The notes beneath the pieces were generated by a model. That model saw only the letters and a program-made list of their open reading frames with translations, searched no databases and had not been told where the DNA came from. From assembly GCA_025055175.1 (NCBI GenBank), contig JANWYT010000005.1:1-56391 (forward strand): a stretch of 56,391 bases of DNA. The letters run 5' to 3'. A program made the position numbers and the translations under genes. The DNA comes from Anaerolineae bacterium. Lineage in GTDB: Bacteria > Chloroflexota > Anaerolineae > Aggregatilineales > Phototrophicaceae. Positions within the stretch are counted from its first letter, which is position 1. Every line of letters begins with the position of its first letter. This document shows, piece by piece, positions 32,177 to 46,386 of the stretch.

Positions 32177-33265
32177 ATGGACTCCCTCATTGAGCAGCTC
32201 AAAGCTATGCAAGAACAAATTGCCGCCCTCATGGAACGCCTGCAGATCGCGAGCAAAGCAGAAGAGGCCGCCAGACTAGAAGCTCAATCGGCGGAGGCAG
32301 GCTTCTGGGACGACGCTGAAGAAGCTCAGAGGATTATGCAGCGCATTGCTCGCCTGAAGGCCGAGGTCGATAAATGGCAGAGCATTGCTCAGCGCATTGC
32401 CGATGGCTTAGAGCTGGCTCAACTGGGCAGCGATATTCAAGATGATCTGAGCGCCGAAGTCGCCGAGATTGCCCAGATCGTCAGCAAGATGGCCCTGGAG
32501 GCCATGCTCAGTGGAGAATATGACCGCGAGAACGCCATTCTCTCCATCCACGCCGGAGCTGGCGGGACAGAAGCGTGCGATTGGGCGCTCATGTTGGAGC
32601 GCATGTATCTGCGCTGGATTGAGCAGAATGGCTACAAGGTCGAAATCTTAGACCGCACCGAAGGCGAAGAAGCGGGCATCAAAAGCGTCACAATGAGCGT
32701 TAAAGGCGACTTTGCTTACGGTTACCTACGCAGCGAACAAGGGACGCACCGTCTAGTGCGCATTAGCCCGTTCGACGCCAGCGCGCGCCGTCACACGTCT
32801 TTCGCCAAAGTTGAGCTGTGGCCAGACATTGAGACCGACATCGACGTCGAAATCAACGAGAAAGACTTGAGGATCGACGTCTTTCGCGCCAGCGGCGCCG
32901 GCGGCCAACACGTCCAGAAGAACGAAACCGCCATCCGCATCACCCACCTGCCCACTGGGATTGTCGTCCAGTGCCAAAATCAGCGCAGCCAGCTTCAGAA
33001 CCGTGAACGTGCCATGCAAATCCTCAAAGCGCGTCTCTACGACCTAGAACGTCAAGCCCAAATGAATGAACTTCAAGCTCTCAAGGGCGCAAGCGTCGAC
33101 GCCAGCTTCGGCAACCAGATTCGCTCCTACGTCCTCCATCCCTATCAATTGGTCAAGGATCATCGCACCAACTACGAAGTGGGCAACGCTGCTGCTGTTT
33201 TGGACGGACGTCTGAATGACTTCATGGAGCAGTTCCTACGCGCACGGATCAGCGAACAAAGCTAG
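32177..33265 (+). CDS. prfB: Peptide chain release factor 2
   Basis: Release factor for UGA and UAA, 362 residues. The SPF codon-recognition tripeptide is at 197-199 (VRISPFD) and the peptidyl-hydrolase GGQ at 242-244. Unlike most bacterial prfB genes, the frame is continuous from the ATG: there is no in-frame UGA near codon 25 and no sign of the +1 autoregulatory frameshift. This matters locally because RF2 competes with selenocysteine insertion at UGA. Upstream coupling is to the SpoU gene. Confidence 0.95.
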   Translation: MDSLIEQLKAMQEQIAALMERLQIASKAEEAARLEAQSAEAGFWDDAEEAQRIMQRIARLKAEVDKWQSIAQRIADGLELAQLGSDIQDDLSAEVAEIAQIVSKMALEAMLSGEYDRENAILSIHAGAGGTEACDWALMLERMYLRWIEQNGYKVEILDRTEGEEAGIKSVTMSVKGDFAYGYLRSEQGTHRLVRISPFDASARRHTSFAKVELWPDIETDIDVEINEKDLRIDVFRASGAGGQHVQKNETAIRITHLPTGIVVQCQNQRSQLQNRERAMQILKARLYDLERQAQMNELQALKGASVDASFGNQIRSYVLHPYQLVKDHRTNYEVGNAAAVLDGRLNDFMEQFLRARISEQS

Positions 33266-33358
33266 GTCATAACGCTCACGATCTTCTTAGGTCGCAAGAG
33301 GCCTTCTCTGGTTATCTTGTAAAATACAATCCGAGCTGCAAATCGCATTCTGACCCCC

Positions 33359-33387
33359 TTGTTCCCCGACGTCAAGACGGCTATAAT
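33359..33387 (+). promoter_or_regulatory. Sigma70-type promoter for rpoC
   Basis: TTGTTC (33359-33364) and a perfect TATAAT (33382-33387) with a 17-base spacer, 62 bases upstream of the rpoC start, in the 184-base prfB-rpoC gap. It implies that rpoC has its own transcript here. A small dyad TTGTAAAATACAA lies about 35 bases further upstream. Confidence 0.65.
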
Positions 33388-33449
33388 TTGCATCCCCCAA
33401 ATGACCGCAACGCCAAACAACATGTCTAGCTACAGCGAGGAGTTCTGCC

Positions 33450-38066
<4,617 letters not shown>

Positions 38067-38081
38067 GTAGCCTACAAAGCC

Positions 38082-38112
38082 AAAGAGGCGGCGTGCTGCG
38101 CGTCGCCTCTTT
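38082..38112. terminator. Bidirectional intrinsic terminator after rpoC
   Basis: AAAGAGGCG (38082-38090) pairs with CGCCTCTTT (38104-38112) around a 13-base loop. The outer A/T pairs give a U-ending stem in both directions, which suits its place between rpoC and the convergent lipoprotein gene. Confidence 0.7.
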
Positions 38113-38135
38113 ACTCAGAGATGGGATGATTCGCC

Positions 38136-39620
38136 TCAGGGGCGATTGATGAGCGCGTCGTACAAGGGCCTCTTGAACAAAGGATCGCCTGGCCCGAAGT
38201 TTGGCACAAAAATGCTATAGGCTGCGATTTCGTTTCGGCTCTCTATCATCTCAGCGTTCGCGAAGTTGAAGTTCCATAAGATCATCGGCCCTATGTCCTC
38301 GCGTTCTTGCCCGATCTGAAAGGCGCGCAACACATACTGAGCTTGTTGCTCCAGGCTCAACTCGCCAAGCCAGAGTTCAGGCGGATCATTCGGAAAGCCT
38401 TGCCAGCTAGGCCAGCCAAATTCTGTCACCCAAAGCTGGCGATCCGCGTAGCCGTTGCGCACCAGAATTTCGCGATAGTCGTTGAGGTTATTCAGGAAGA
38501 AGAAGTGTGGATCATCATCCCAACCGCGCGCTCCGCTCATGTCACAGCACAGCGCGTCGGGGGGGTTAGCCCAACCGTAAGGATGAATCCCTACGCCAAC
38601 GAATTCATAATTGCTCAAACCGTTGTCGAACATCTGCTGCAAGAAGTCGCGGTCGTTCACGCTCACAGGGCTATCACCTGTCGGCGCGAGACCTGCTGTC
38701 AAGATCAGCGTCTGTGGCGCTTCCTGGCGAATTACGTCGTACGATGGTCGGAAAAGCTGCATGTATCCAGCACCATTGAAAGGCAGCGTTCCGCGCCACT
38801 CGCGCGCTAGGTTGGGTTCATTCCAAATTTCAATCGCATCGATGTTCTCTGGCTTGACTCGCTGGATCAACAGGCGCATGAAATTTGCCAGGGCCTGTGG
38901 ATCATCAGGCGGGCCATCTTCCTCCTGGATGCTGCGCGCCCAGCTCGGTGCTTTGGCCACGCTGAGGATCACGCGTAGCCCGCGATTTTTGGCCAGCTGA
39001 ATGCTCTGTTCGAAGGTCAAGAAACGTTCGTTGACTTCTTCAGGCCCTCCAGGTTGCCAAAATGCCCAGTTCACCTGGAATTTGATCCATCCAAAGCGCA
39101 TTTGGTTCACCAGAAAGACCACCTGACCAAAGTCGTCCAGGCTCATGTTGTAATACACCTGCACTCCCATTTGCGCGGAATCAAGCACAGGAGCGACCAC
39201 GGCCGAAACTTCAGGCTGTGATATGGCTATCGGTGAAGTCGGCGAAGGCACAGTCGTTTGTGTCACTGGCAGAGGCTCAACTGTTGGCACAGACTGAGGC
39301 AGGGAGACAGCGCCGCTAAGGATAGAGCCAATGTAAGTTCCGTCCCCAGGAATAGGCGTCCAACTAGGCTCAGGCGTCGAAGTTGGTGAAGGCGTGGCGC
39401 TTGGTGTCGCCAAAGTCGGCGCAGAGGTACTCTCCTGGACGATTTGCATAGGTATCGGCGTCTGGCTGGGCACTTCAGGCGTCGGCGACTCAGTCGCCAC
39501 TTGCACGACAGCATTGGACGGAGTTGGTGTGATGACGATACGGACAGGCTCAAGCTGACTATTGCAACCCACCAGCATGGTAGCCAGCACCCAGGTTGCC
39601 AACCAGACAGAGAAGCGCAT
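38136..39620 (-). CDS. Secreted lipoprotein glycoside hydrolase, GH39/GH5-like (clan GH-A)
   Basis: 494 residues. A lipoprotein signal (MRFSVWLATWVLATMLVGC, lipobox LVGC) is followed by a disordered Thr/Pro/Ser-rich linker to about residue 150, then a TIM-barrel hydrolase. The acid/base glutamate lies in IEIWNEPNLA and the nucleophile in LWVTEFGWPSW, the clan GH-A arrangement. Substrate unknown. It lies 9 bases after the PPC-type protein on the same strand, so the two are probably co-transcribed. Confidence 0.8.
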   Translation of the reverse strand: MRFSVWLATWVLATMLVGCNSQLEPVRIVITPTPSNAVVQVATESPTPEVPSQTPIPMQIVQESTSAPTLATPSATPSPTSTPEPSWTPIPGDGTYIGSILSGAVSLPQSVPTVEPLPVTQTTVPSPTSPIAISQPEVSAVVAPVLDSAQMGVQVYYNMSLDDFGQVVFLVNQMRFGWIKFQVNWAFWQPGGPEEVNERFLTFEQSIQLAKNRGLRVILSVAKAPSWARSIQEEDGPPDDPQALANFMRLLIQRVKPENIDAIEIWNEPNLAREWRGTLPFNGAGYMQLFRPSYDVIRQEAPQTLILTAGLAPTGDSPVSVNDRDFLQQMFDNGLSNYEFVGVGIHPYGWANPPDALCCDMSGARGWDDDPHFFFLNNLNDYREILVRNGYADRQLWVTEFGWPSWQGFPNDPPELWLGELSLEQQAQYVLRAFQIGQEREDIGPMILWNFNFANAEMIESRNEIAAYSIFVPNFGPGDPLFKRPLYDALINRP

Positions 39621-39629
39621 AAGCAGCTC

Positions 39630-41801
39630 TCAGTTCCCCTGCACTAGCAGGGTATAGCCACCCTGTGTGCCACCGAAGATTGTGGCAAAACGAGTCGCAA
39701 TCACTAGGTACTGGCCATCTTCTGGCAAGGTGAAATTGCTGATGATCGCGTCCGTCCCTCGGCCCGTTGGTGAAGCGGCGCCAGCATCGTCATTGTCCGC
39801 CACTTCGCGTCCGCTCGGTCCTACCAAGAAGAGCTTGGTGTCCAGTGTACCGCTTGTATTGGCCATAAGGATCGTCACCCTTTGTCCAGTGCGCCCACTG
39901 AAGGCGTACACATCGAAGGGCTTGTCGCTGTTGATCGTCCCCACTACCTGCTGATTGAGATTGATGGCAATAGGCGTCACGCTGGCATAGTTCAGGGTGC
40001 TGCTGTTGCCGCCGATGTAGCCACCGCGTCCAGCGCGCGCTGTGCGATCCGCTGCTACAGCAAAGCTGATGACGTAACGTTGTCCAAAGGTTGGCGTCTG
40101 CCTCTCCACCAACACCGGACGACCATCGACGATCACCGCCAGATCAAAGGTGGTCGGCGTCGTATCGCGACATTCATCCTGATACCATACCTCAATCTCG
40201 TAAGTGCCAGGCGGCAGAGTGCCCTGAGGCCAGTAAATATAGGAGTAAGGATTGCCAGCTGCGCGAGTACAGTTGATGTTACCCTTGATAGGCATGAGAC
40301 CGCCGCTTCGTACATTGTCACGATCATCATACACGGCCTCACCGCTGGGATCGCGCACCAACAGCTGCAAGTCGGCACTGGTCGTCCAGGCTAGCACCAC
40401 CTGAATATCGCCAGCTACTAACGGAAGGTTGGCGATAGAAGGCGGAACACTGATCGCACCTTCGCTGATGCTCAGGCGGAACGTCCCCTCTGTGCCACCA
40501 ATCTCTTTGCCATAGCGCGTCGCTACAACAGTGTAACGCCCCCCTGCCGTCAGCCTTTGATTGGCAAGCTGGCTATTGGTCGAAGCATTGGCGTCGTCGT
40601 TCACTGCTACCAAATTGCCGGCGCTGTCGATGAGCTGAAGTAGGGTATCCAGGTTGCCACTGGTAGCTTCTAAGCTGATCGTCACTACCTCATCGGCTGC
40701 CGCTTCAAAGCTATAGGCCAAGTAGGACTGAGCGCCGTACAGCGCTCCCGTGATTGTGCTGCCGCGCTCAATTGGCTGTGCCTGAGCAAGGATCACTCCA
40801 GGAGCAGCCGGCAAGATGTTCAAGCTGCTATCAGGATAAACGCCGCTTGGGCCTAGCGATACCGTACCCTCAGGATTCAGAATGAAGCTGGCGATGTACA
40901 CGCTGGCTTGGTTGGGCAGCGGTGGCGAAAGCTGAGCCTGCACCGTCGGCAGCGCCACACCATTAACCGTCGTATCAACGACGAATGCAGCAGGCTGCGG
41001 CGTCTGTTCGCAAGACTGTCGATAAGTAACAAGGATTTCATAACTACCTGACGGCACAAAACCACCGGCCCACGTCGCTGTCTCTGTCGCAGGCGAAGCC
41101 AGATTTTGGCAGAAGGCGTTGGCGTCTAGGCCAAATGTGCCGCCGTTGTTGGTCTCTCGCGCGTTGAAGCGCAGCGCACCGCCAGACGGATCACGCACCT
41201 CTAGATTGAGGTCAACCGATGCTGCCCATGTGAGGCGAATTTGAATGCCGTCTGCCAGCAGAAGAGGCACAGAAGGCTTCCACTCTGTCTCCACCGCCGC
41301 AGTACTCTGGACTTGAGCGGCTTCTGTCTCCGTCGTCGGCGGGGTAGACGTTGGATCGGGAGTTGGACTAGGTTGACCGCCTTGTGCCACCACTGTCAGA
41401 CGCAGTTGGTATGGCGTCGGCCCGCCTAGTGTTGCGCCAGGCAGCACGAAGCTCGTCACAAAGTAGACGCCTGTCGGCAGCACAGCCTCGGCGCGCGTGC
41501 CAATCGTACCCCCCAGAGCGCTGGCAGTCAGCGAGTCAAGCGTCCCCCGCGCCCAGCTCTGACCCAGATCATCCGTAATCAGCAAGCCCACCCCCAGCGA
41601 ATCGCTGACAGCCTGCACCAACACGCTGGCAGGGCCGCTCAGGCTGAAGGTATGGATGTTCACCGCCTTCTGGAGGTCAAAACTTGCGGGGGTCAGCGTG
41701 TCTGGTAGCAGAGAAGCTGGTGGCGTCTGAGCTTGGCTCAGGACTGCGCTGACTAGCGCCAAACTTAGCGCAGCGATTCGCTTCAGCATCTTCAATTTCA
41801 T
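39630..41801 (-). CDS. Secreted protein with PPC-type beta-sandwich repeats
   Basis: 723 residues with a signal peptide (KRIAALSLALVSAVLSQAQ). Three PPC-like (bacterial pre-peptidase C-terminal) domains can be seen, for instance DEVVTISLEATSGNLDTLLQ and QRVTILMANTSGTLDTKLFL. They alternate with two copies of another module beginning IQIRLTWAASVDLNLEVRDPSGG and IQVVLAWTTSADLQLLVRDPSGE, each with two cysteines. A Thr/Pro-rich linker joins the first and second parts. No enzyme domain is present, so it is likely a surface adhesion or structural protein. Confidence 0.78.
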   Translation of the reverse strand: MKLKMLKRIAALSLALVSAVLSQAQTPPASLLPDTLTPASFDLQKAVNIHTFSLSGPASVLVQAVSDSLGVGLLITDDLGQSWARGTLDSLTASALGGTIGTRAEAVLPTGVYFVTSFVLPGATLGGPTPYQLRLTVVAQGGQPSPTPDPTSTPPTTETEAAQVQSTAAVETEWKPSVPLLLADGIQIRLTWAASVDLNLEVRDPSGGALRFNARETNNGGTFGLDANAFCQNLASPATETATWAGGFVPSGSYEILVTYRQSCEQTPQPAAFVVDTTVNGVALPTVQAQLSPPLPNQASVYIASFILNPEGTVSLGPSGVYPDSSLNILPAAPGVILAQAQPIERGSTITGALYGAQSYLAYSFEAAADEVVTISLEATSGNLDTLLQLIDSAGNLVAVNDDANASTNSQLANQRLTAGGRYTVVATRYGKEIGGTEGTFRLSISEGAISVPPSIANLPLVAGDIQVVLAWTTSADLQLLVRDPSGEAVYDDRDNVRSGGLMPIKGNINCTRAAGNPYSYIYWPQGTLPPGTYEIEVWYQDECRDTTPTTFDLAVIVDGRPVLVERQTPTFGQRYVISFAVAADRTARAGRGGYIGGNSSTLNYASVTPIAINLNQQVVGTINSDKPFDVYAFSGRTGQRVTILMANTSGTLDTKLFLVGPSGREVADNDDAGAASPTGRGTDAIISNFTLPEDGQYLVIATRFATIFGGTQGGYTLLVQGN

Positions 41802-41888
41802 GGGGGATTGCCTTTCATCAGCATCAGATGTTTTCCCAAAGCGAGTTTAGATGATTTTCAGCTTATGCGCTATGCTTCAAATCATCGA

Positions 41889-43223
41889 TCACCCACCGCC
41901 GAACGAATCCTGAGAGGGATTGTTATCGCTCGGAAGCCCTGGCTCTGGCAAACTAGGCTTCAATTCAACAAACGTGGTCGTGCCTTCCACCACCACCACT
42001 TGGCTCACCAAGCGCTGGCCGTCGATTGTGGCAATGACTTCGTAGCGCCCGACGGGAACGTCTGCCACCGCAAAATTCTCGCGCCAGATTGGATCGGGAT
42101 TAACGTCTGAGCCAGATTGCAGGAAGACGTAGCTGCTGGTCGTCGTCTCCACCAAGCCCGTCGCCCAGTTGCGAATAGTAATGTCCACGTCGTCGATGAA
42201 ACGGCCATTGACGTCGACCACGCGCCCTGCAATCACCCCGTGGCCCACGTAAGGCACCATCCACAACACCGGGTTATACGTGGAGGCGTAGCGATTTTCG
42301 CCCATGCGCACCTCGAAATGCACATGCGGCCCAGTCACGCGGCCCGTGTTGCCTACCAAGCCGATCGGCTCTCCCGCAGCCACCACTTGCCCACGCTCCA
42401 CCAGCGCCGCCGAAAGATGAGCGTACAGCGTCCACAGCGGGCGGCCCTGATAGCCAAAGTCATGCTCAATGAGGATCACGTTGCCATAGCTGGGCGAGTT
42501 CTGAAAGATATCGACGTTCTCCTGCCGTCCATCCGCCGCCCAAATAACCACGCCAGAGCCAGCCGCGCGCACCAGCTCTCCCACTGGATTCGGCATATCA
42601 ATGCCATGATGAACGCGCAAGATGTTGGTGCGGTCATTGCCATCAGAGCCGTAGGGATAGATCGACAGCACCCAATTGCGTGCGTTGGAGTCGATAGGTC
42701 GCAGAAACCAATAATGGTCGCGCCCCAGCGGATCACGCGACAAAGGTGGTATCAGGGGTGGTGGCTGCCACTCGCCTACAGCGCGCGTCACGCTCAGCGG
42801 AGTGGCTGCACCATCGGCCGTCGCGCTCGCCGCTGACAACCTGGAGAGAGTCGCTGGAGGAAGCGTAGGCGTGCTGGCCAGATTCGGCACAACGACGGAT
42901 ACAGTATCCAGGTCAGCAGCGCTGACGAGAGTTGGCGTCAGATCAAGCGGCAGGATGATTTGGGCAATAGTGGGCTGCACGTTGGGAATGGCAACTGTCG
43001 GCAGCGCAGTGCTGTTCTCGCCGAAACCCTCGCGGAACAAGGCGCTGATCGGGTTAGGGTTGACGGTCGGCAAGGCTTGCGTGGGCAACTCCACCGCCAA
43101 AGGGGCGGGTTCAGACGTGTTGCGCATGACCACCAGGACGAAACCCACTAAGACGACCAGCGCCAACAGTCCTGCAGACGCGCCGCTGGTCGCTGATGAG
43201 GCTGTCTTACGGCGTGCCATCAT
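41889..43223 (-). CDS. M23 (LytM-type) peptidase, membrane-anchored
   Basis: 444 residues. An N-terminal membrane helix (GLLALVVLVGFVLVVM) precedes a long linker and the LytM metallopeptidase domain: first ligands H-x-x-x-D in VHHGIDMPNP, and HxH in GPHVHFEV. A carboxypeptidase-regulatory-like beta domain follows (VIAGRVVDVNGRFIDDVDITIRN). It cleaves peptidoglycan cross-links or binds the wall. The ATG overlaps the stop of the PD40 gene as TGATG, so translation is coupled; a longer start at 43388 would lie inside that gene. Confidence 0.85.
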   Translation of the reverse strand: MMARRKTASSATSGASAGLLALVVLVGFVLVVMRNTSEPAPLAVELPTQALPTVNPNPISALFREGFGENSTALPTVAIPNVQPTIAQIILPLDLTPTLVSAADLDTVSVVVPNLASTPTLPPATLSRLSAASATADGAATPLSVTRAVGEWQPPPLIPPLSRDPLGRDHYWFLRPIDSNARNWVLSIYPYGSDGNDRTNILRVHHGIDMPNPVGELVRAAGSGVVIWAADGRQENVDIFQNSPSYGNVILIEHDFGYQGRPLWTLYAHLSAALVERGQVVAAGEPIGLVGNTGRVTGPHVHFEVRMGENRYASTYNPVLWMVPYVGHGVIAGRVVDVNGRFIDDVDITIRNWATGLVETTTSSYVFLQSGSDVNPDPIWRENFAVADVPVGRYEVIATIDGQRLVSQVVVVEGTTTFVELKPSLPEPGLPSDNNPSQDSFGGG

Positions 43224-45475
43224 CACGAACCTGGCGTGCGCGTCGGCGCGAAATTGACCAATTCGCCGCTGGTATGCGTCTCTAGCATGGCAGTGTACCA
43301 GTCCATGCCCTGCGGCTTGTAGAATAGGTTGTAGAAGCGCGTCGCTGCGTTGGCGCGCCAATCTGTCCCAGACGGTCGGCGCAGCCATCCGTAATCCGCC
43401 GCAACCTGTGTAAGGTCAAGGTAGTAGCCGGCTGGGGGCTGTCGACGCAGTCGTCCGCCCTGATTGTAGGCTTCTACGTCACCTTGCGTGGCTGCCAAGA
43501 AGTCCCAGGGCAAGCGGCGCAGCGGCTCACCGAGTTGGCCATTTTGAGCGTCGTCGCTCACTCGCAGATAGACACGCCACAAAGTGTTGATGCCAACATC
43601 CTCGCGCAGCACCTCAATTTGCGGCGGAAAGCCCAGGATAGCGCTGCGCGGGAAGGCGAAAGCACGCCCAGTCATGTGCCAGTTGCGCCGCTCTTCACCA
43701 GGCGCGGGGCGACGCTCCAAGTCCCACCAAGCATCGTCCAGCGTTTGGAAGAAGTCGACGTTGCTGAGTTGCAACACGCGAGCGCGCAGAGCATTGAACG
43801 AGTCGTTCACACGGTCACTGAGGAAGGCGCGCGGCGCTTGGACGTTGGGCAGAGCGCTCAAGCGATAAGGCGCTCCTGTGCTGTAAGTCTGTTCCTGCTC
43901 CACGTAGAGTGGCTCGACCACGCCGAGGGGCAACCCCCCGCTGTTCACAAGTTGCGGCGGCAGACCACGGTCTGTCCAGCGCGGCTTGCTCGCTCCATAC
44001 GGCACGCTGATCACTTCCGTAGCCGCTGCGCCACTCTGGTCAAAAGGCACGACGTACAGGTAGCTCTGCGACCCATCCGCTGCATCCACCACCAACACTA
44101 GGCTACGGCCATCCGGCGACCAGCTCGGCGTCCGCCCAAAGCTCAAGACCTGCGCTTGACCGCCAGGGGAGTCAGCTTGCTGGACGAAGACCTTTTCACT
44201 GCCCTGCTCCCAAGCGCTGTATGCTAACCACTGACCGTCTGGCGACCACGACGGATAGTCTTCATCACGCAGCGCATTTTGCGTCAAGTTGACAATCTCT
44301 AGGGTGTCCAGACTCAGGATGTAGATATCCTGGACGCCGTCGCGCAGGCTGACGAAGGCGACGCGCCGCCCATCAGGCGACCAAGCAGGCGAAAAATCGG
44401 GAGCAGGGTGGTCTGTCAGACGCTCTGGCGTCTGCGAGCCATCGATTGGCACAGCATAAATGTCTAGATTTTGCCCCTGGTAACTTTCGTAGACGATCCA
44501 CAGGTTGTCCGGCGACCAGCTTGGCCCGCCCTGGAACGACAAATCATACGTAATGCGCGTCGTCTGCTGAGTCGGCACATCATAGACGTAAATCTCCCAA
44601 TTGCCATCCTGGCGCGAAGCATAGGCCAGGCGCGTCCCATCGGATGACCAAGCAGGGTCGCGCTCATCTTGCACGTCGTTTGTCAGGCGCAGCGGTGAGC
44701 GCGAGCCAACGCTCACAGCCCAAATGTCGGTTTGGCCGCGCTCGCGGCTCACAAAGGCCAAAGTTCCCCCTTGACGCAGCACCGCAGGTACAGGCGTCGC
44801 AGTCGGGATGGGCGTCGCAATGCTGATCGCCACGCCGCCAGGATCAGCTGGCGTTGCCGTCAGATTAGCCAACATCAGCAGGCGCGTATCGGCCACGCTT
44901 GCCGCCAGGCCACTTGCAGACCGCGAAGGATCGGTTGCCCACAGCAGCGCCCCCACCAGGATAAAGCCCATCATCACCACGAGGGTGCTTAGACGGCGGT
45001 TCTGCGCCCTCAGTGGATCGTCGATCAAGCGCACATCAGGGGCTTCAACTACCTCAACAACTTGTGCATGTTGCGCGCGCCGCAGCACACCCTCGTAGGC
45101 CGCTGTTTTGCCAATTGGAGAAGCAGCAGACTTACTTCGGCGAACCAACCGCGCGCTTGTTTGGACGCCCAAGCTCAGTGCGCGGCTCAGGCTGCCTAGT
45201 CCAGCGCTCAGCAGCGCTGCTGATCCGCGCATGATCCCCAAGCCAGCACGTACCAGGCCGAGCGCCAAGCTGCGCAGCAAAATCACAGCGCGCGTCACCA
45301 GCCAAGTCAGGAAGCTGACCAGCAGCATCAGCAAGCCGATCACCCCACCTGACGTGCGCCGCGTCAAACGTGAAGCGCTGTGCGCGCAGCTGAGCCACCA
45401 TTGGCCAACCTCTGCGGCGAGGCGCAGAACCGCGTAGCCCAGGCGGTCTGTCACGCGATATATTCTCAGGAACAT
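43223..45475 (-). CDS. PD40/TolB-like beta-propeller protein with N-terminal membrane region
   Basis: 750 residues. Residues 1-190 contain basic and hydrophobic segments, including two likely membrane helices (VIGLLMLLVSFLTWLVTRAVILL and LVVMMGFILVGALLW). From about 235 there are five or six PD40 repeats of the form PxWSPDGxxLAYxS, as in TolB. The C-terminal 250 residues are unique. It is coupled with the M23 peptidase downstream, suggesting a joint wall-associated function. The start is the ATG at 45473-45475. Confidence 0.8.
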   Translation of the reverse strand: MFLRIYRVTDRLGYAVLRLAAEVGQWWLSCAHSASRLTRRTSGGVIGLLMLLVSFLTWLVTRAVILLRSLALGLVRAGLGIMRGSAALLSAGLGSLSRALSLGVQTSARLVRRSKSAASPIGKTAAYEGVLRRAQHAQVVEVVEAPDVRLIDDPLRAQNRRLSTLVVMMGFILVGALLWATDPSRSASGLAASVADTRLLMLANLTATPADPGGVAISIATPIPTATPVPAVLRQGGTLAFVSRERGQTDIWAVSVGSRSPLRLTNDVQDERDPAWSSDGTRLAYASRQDGNWEIYVYDVPTQQTTRITYDLSFQGGPSWSPDNLWIVYESYQGQNLDIYAVPIDGSQTPERLTDHPAPDFSPAWSPDGRRVAFVSLRDGVQDIYILSLDTLEIVNLTQNALRDEDYPSWSPDGQWLAYSAWEQGSEKVFVQQADSPGGQAQVLSFGRTPSWSPDGRSLVLVVDAADGSQSYLYVVPFDQSGAAATEVISVPYGASKPRWTDRGLPPQLVNSGGLPLGVVEPLYVEQEQTYSTGAPYRLSALPNVQAPRAFLSDRVNDSFNALRARVLQLSNVDFFQTLDDAWWDLERRPAPGEERRNWHMTGRAFAFPRSAILGFPPQIEVLREDVGINTLWRVYLRVSDDAQNGQLGEPLRRLPWDFLAATQGDVEAYNQGGRLRRQPPAGYYLDLTQVAADYGWLRRPSGTDWRANAATRFYNLFYKPQGMDWYTAMLETHTSGELVNFAPTRTPGS

Positions 45476-45666
45476 AAGCGCTCCATCTCAAGGCAATCAT
45501 CAAGCCGCATTGTACTCAGGTTTCTCGCCTGGGGCAATTCAAGCATGGTAGCGTAACGACTTGACTATGGCAGAGCTTGACGGCTTAGGCTATACTTTGC
45601 GGCGTGTCTTGCGCGTCCTCAAGCCTGTCAAGACCTCTTTCCCCCGTGATGAGGAAGCAAATTGGC

Positions 45667-46350
45667 ATGAAATTAACCTCTCTCTCGCTTATCCTGTTGG
45701 CGGCTGTTTGTTTGGCTGCCTGTGTACCCGCCCCCACGCTACGCAACGATCAGTACCTTAAAGACGACAGCCTCATCAGCGGCCAACCCTGTGCAGCCCC
45801 CTGCTGGCGCGGAATCACCCCTGGTCAGACCAGCTGGGCTGCGGCGCTCACGATCCTGGAGGACGACACCAGCATTTCCAACATCGAGAGTATTCAGCCC
45901 GACCCTAACCTACCTGCGCGAATTGTTGACTTCAACGACGCTCAAGGAGGCACGCGCTGCTGCCGCATGTTCAGCAGCGACGGGGAGACCGTCAGCTCTG
46001 TACTCACTCTTCTCGCGCCCAACCTGACCGTCGGCCAGATTATCGAAGAATTCGGCGAGCCGACCTACTACGTCGGAGAAGGGGTCACCGATGACCAGGC
46101 CCTCGTCTCTATGCTTTATCCTGATGTCCCGCTCATCATCTACGGCTTCGCGCCTGGCGTCAGCACAGGCCAGTTGAGCGCCACCAGCGAAGTGATTGGC
46201 GCCATCTACCTGACCAGCGAAGATATGCAGACGATCATCACCCAAAACAACCTCTACGCCTGGCGTGGCTATGGCCCACTATCAAGCCTACTGGATGGCG
46301 CTTTCGACATCACGCCCATCCCTACCAGCGAAGCCACGCCTGAAAACTGA
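45667..46350 (+). CDS. Small lipoprotein of unknown function
   Basis: 227 residues. MKLTSLSLILLAAVCLAACVP is a lipoprotein signal with the lipobox LAAC. The mature part has paired cysteines (GQPCAAPCWRGI and GGTRCCRMF) and the phrase VGQIIEEFGEPTYYVGEG, which recalls beta-lactamase-inhibitor-like SmpA/BamE small folds, but I do not identify it further. The start is the ATG at 45667 with GAGGA upstream; an ATG at 45649 would add six residues. The 191 bases upstream hold a TATACT (about 45592) without a good -35. Confidence 0.7.
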   Translation: MKLTSLSLILLAAVCLAACVPAPTLRNDQYLKDDSLISGQPCAAPCWRGITPGQTSWAAALTILEDDTSISNIESIQPDPNLPARIVDFNDAQGGTRCCRMFSSDGETVSSVLTLLAPNLTVGQIIEEFGEPTYYVGEGVTDDQALVSMLYPDVPLIIYGFAPGVSTGQLSATSEVIGAIYLTSEDMQTIITQNNLYAWRGYGPLSSLLDGAFDITPIPTSEATPEN

Positions 46351-46386
46351 CCTCTGGACACTAGAATTGAGGAGCAAAGCACACTC

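Noticed and set aside
32177..32300. Programmed +1 frameshift in prfB
   Set aside because: The frame is continuous from the ATG and no in-frame UGA near codon 25 is present.
33317..33330. TTGTAAAATACAA dyad as an operator for rpoC
   Set aside because: Short and A/T-rich, with no second copy or known match; likely chance.
39263..39553. Low-complexity coding stretch read as a tandem repeat element
   Set aside because: It is the Thr/Pro/Ser linker of the lipoprotein, not a DNA repeat.
45476..45666. Small RNA or tRNA in the largest gene-free gaps
   Set aside because: Inspection for cloverleaf pairing and a CCA end gave nothing; only a weak -10-like TATACT is present.
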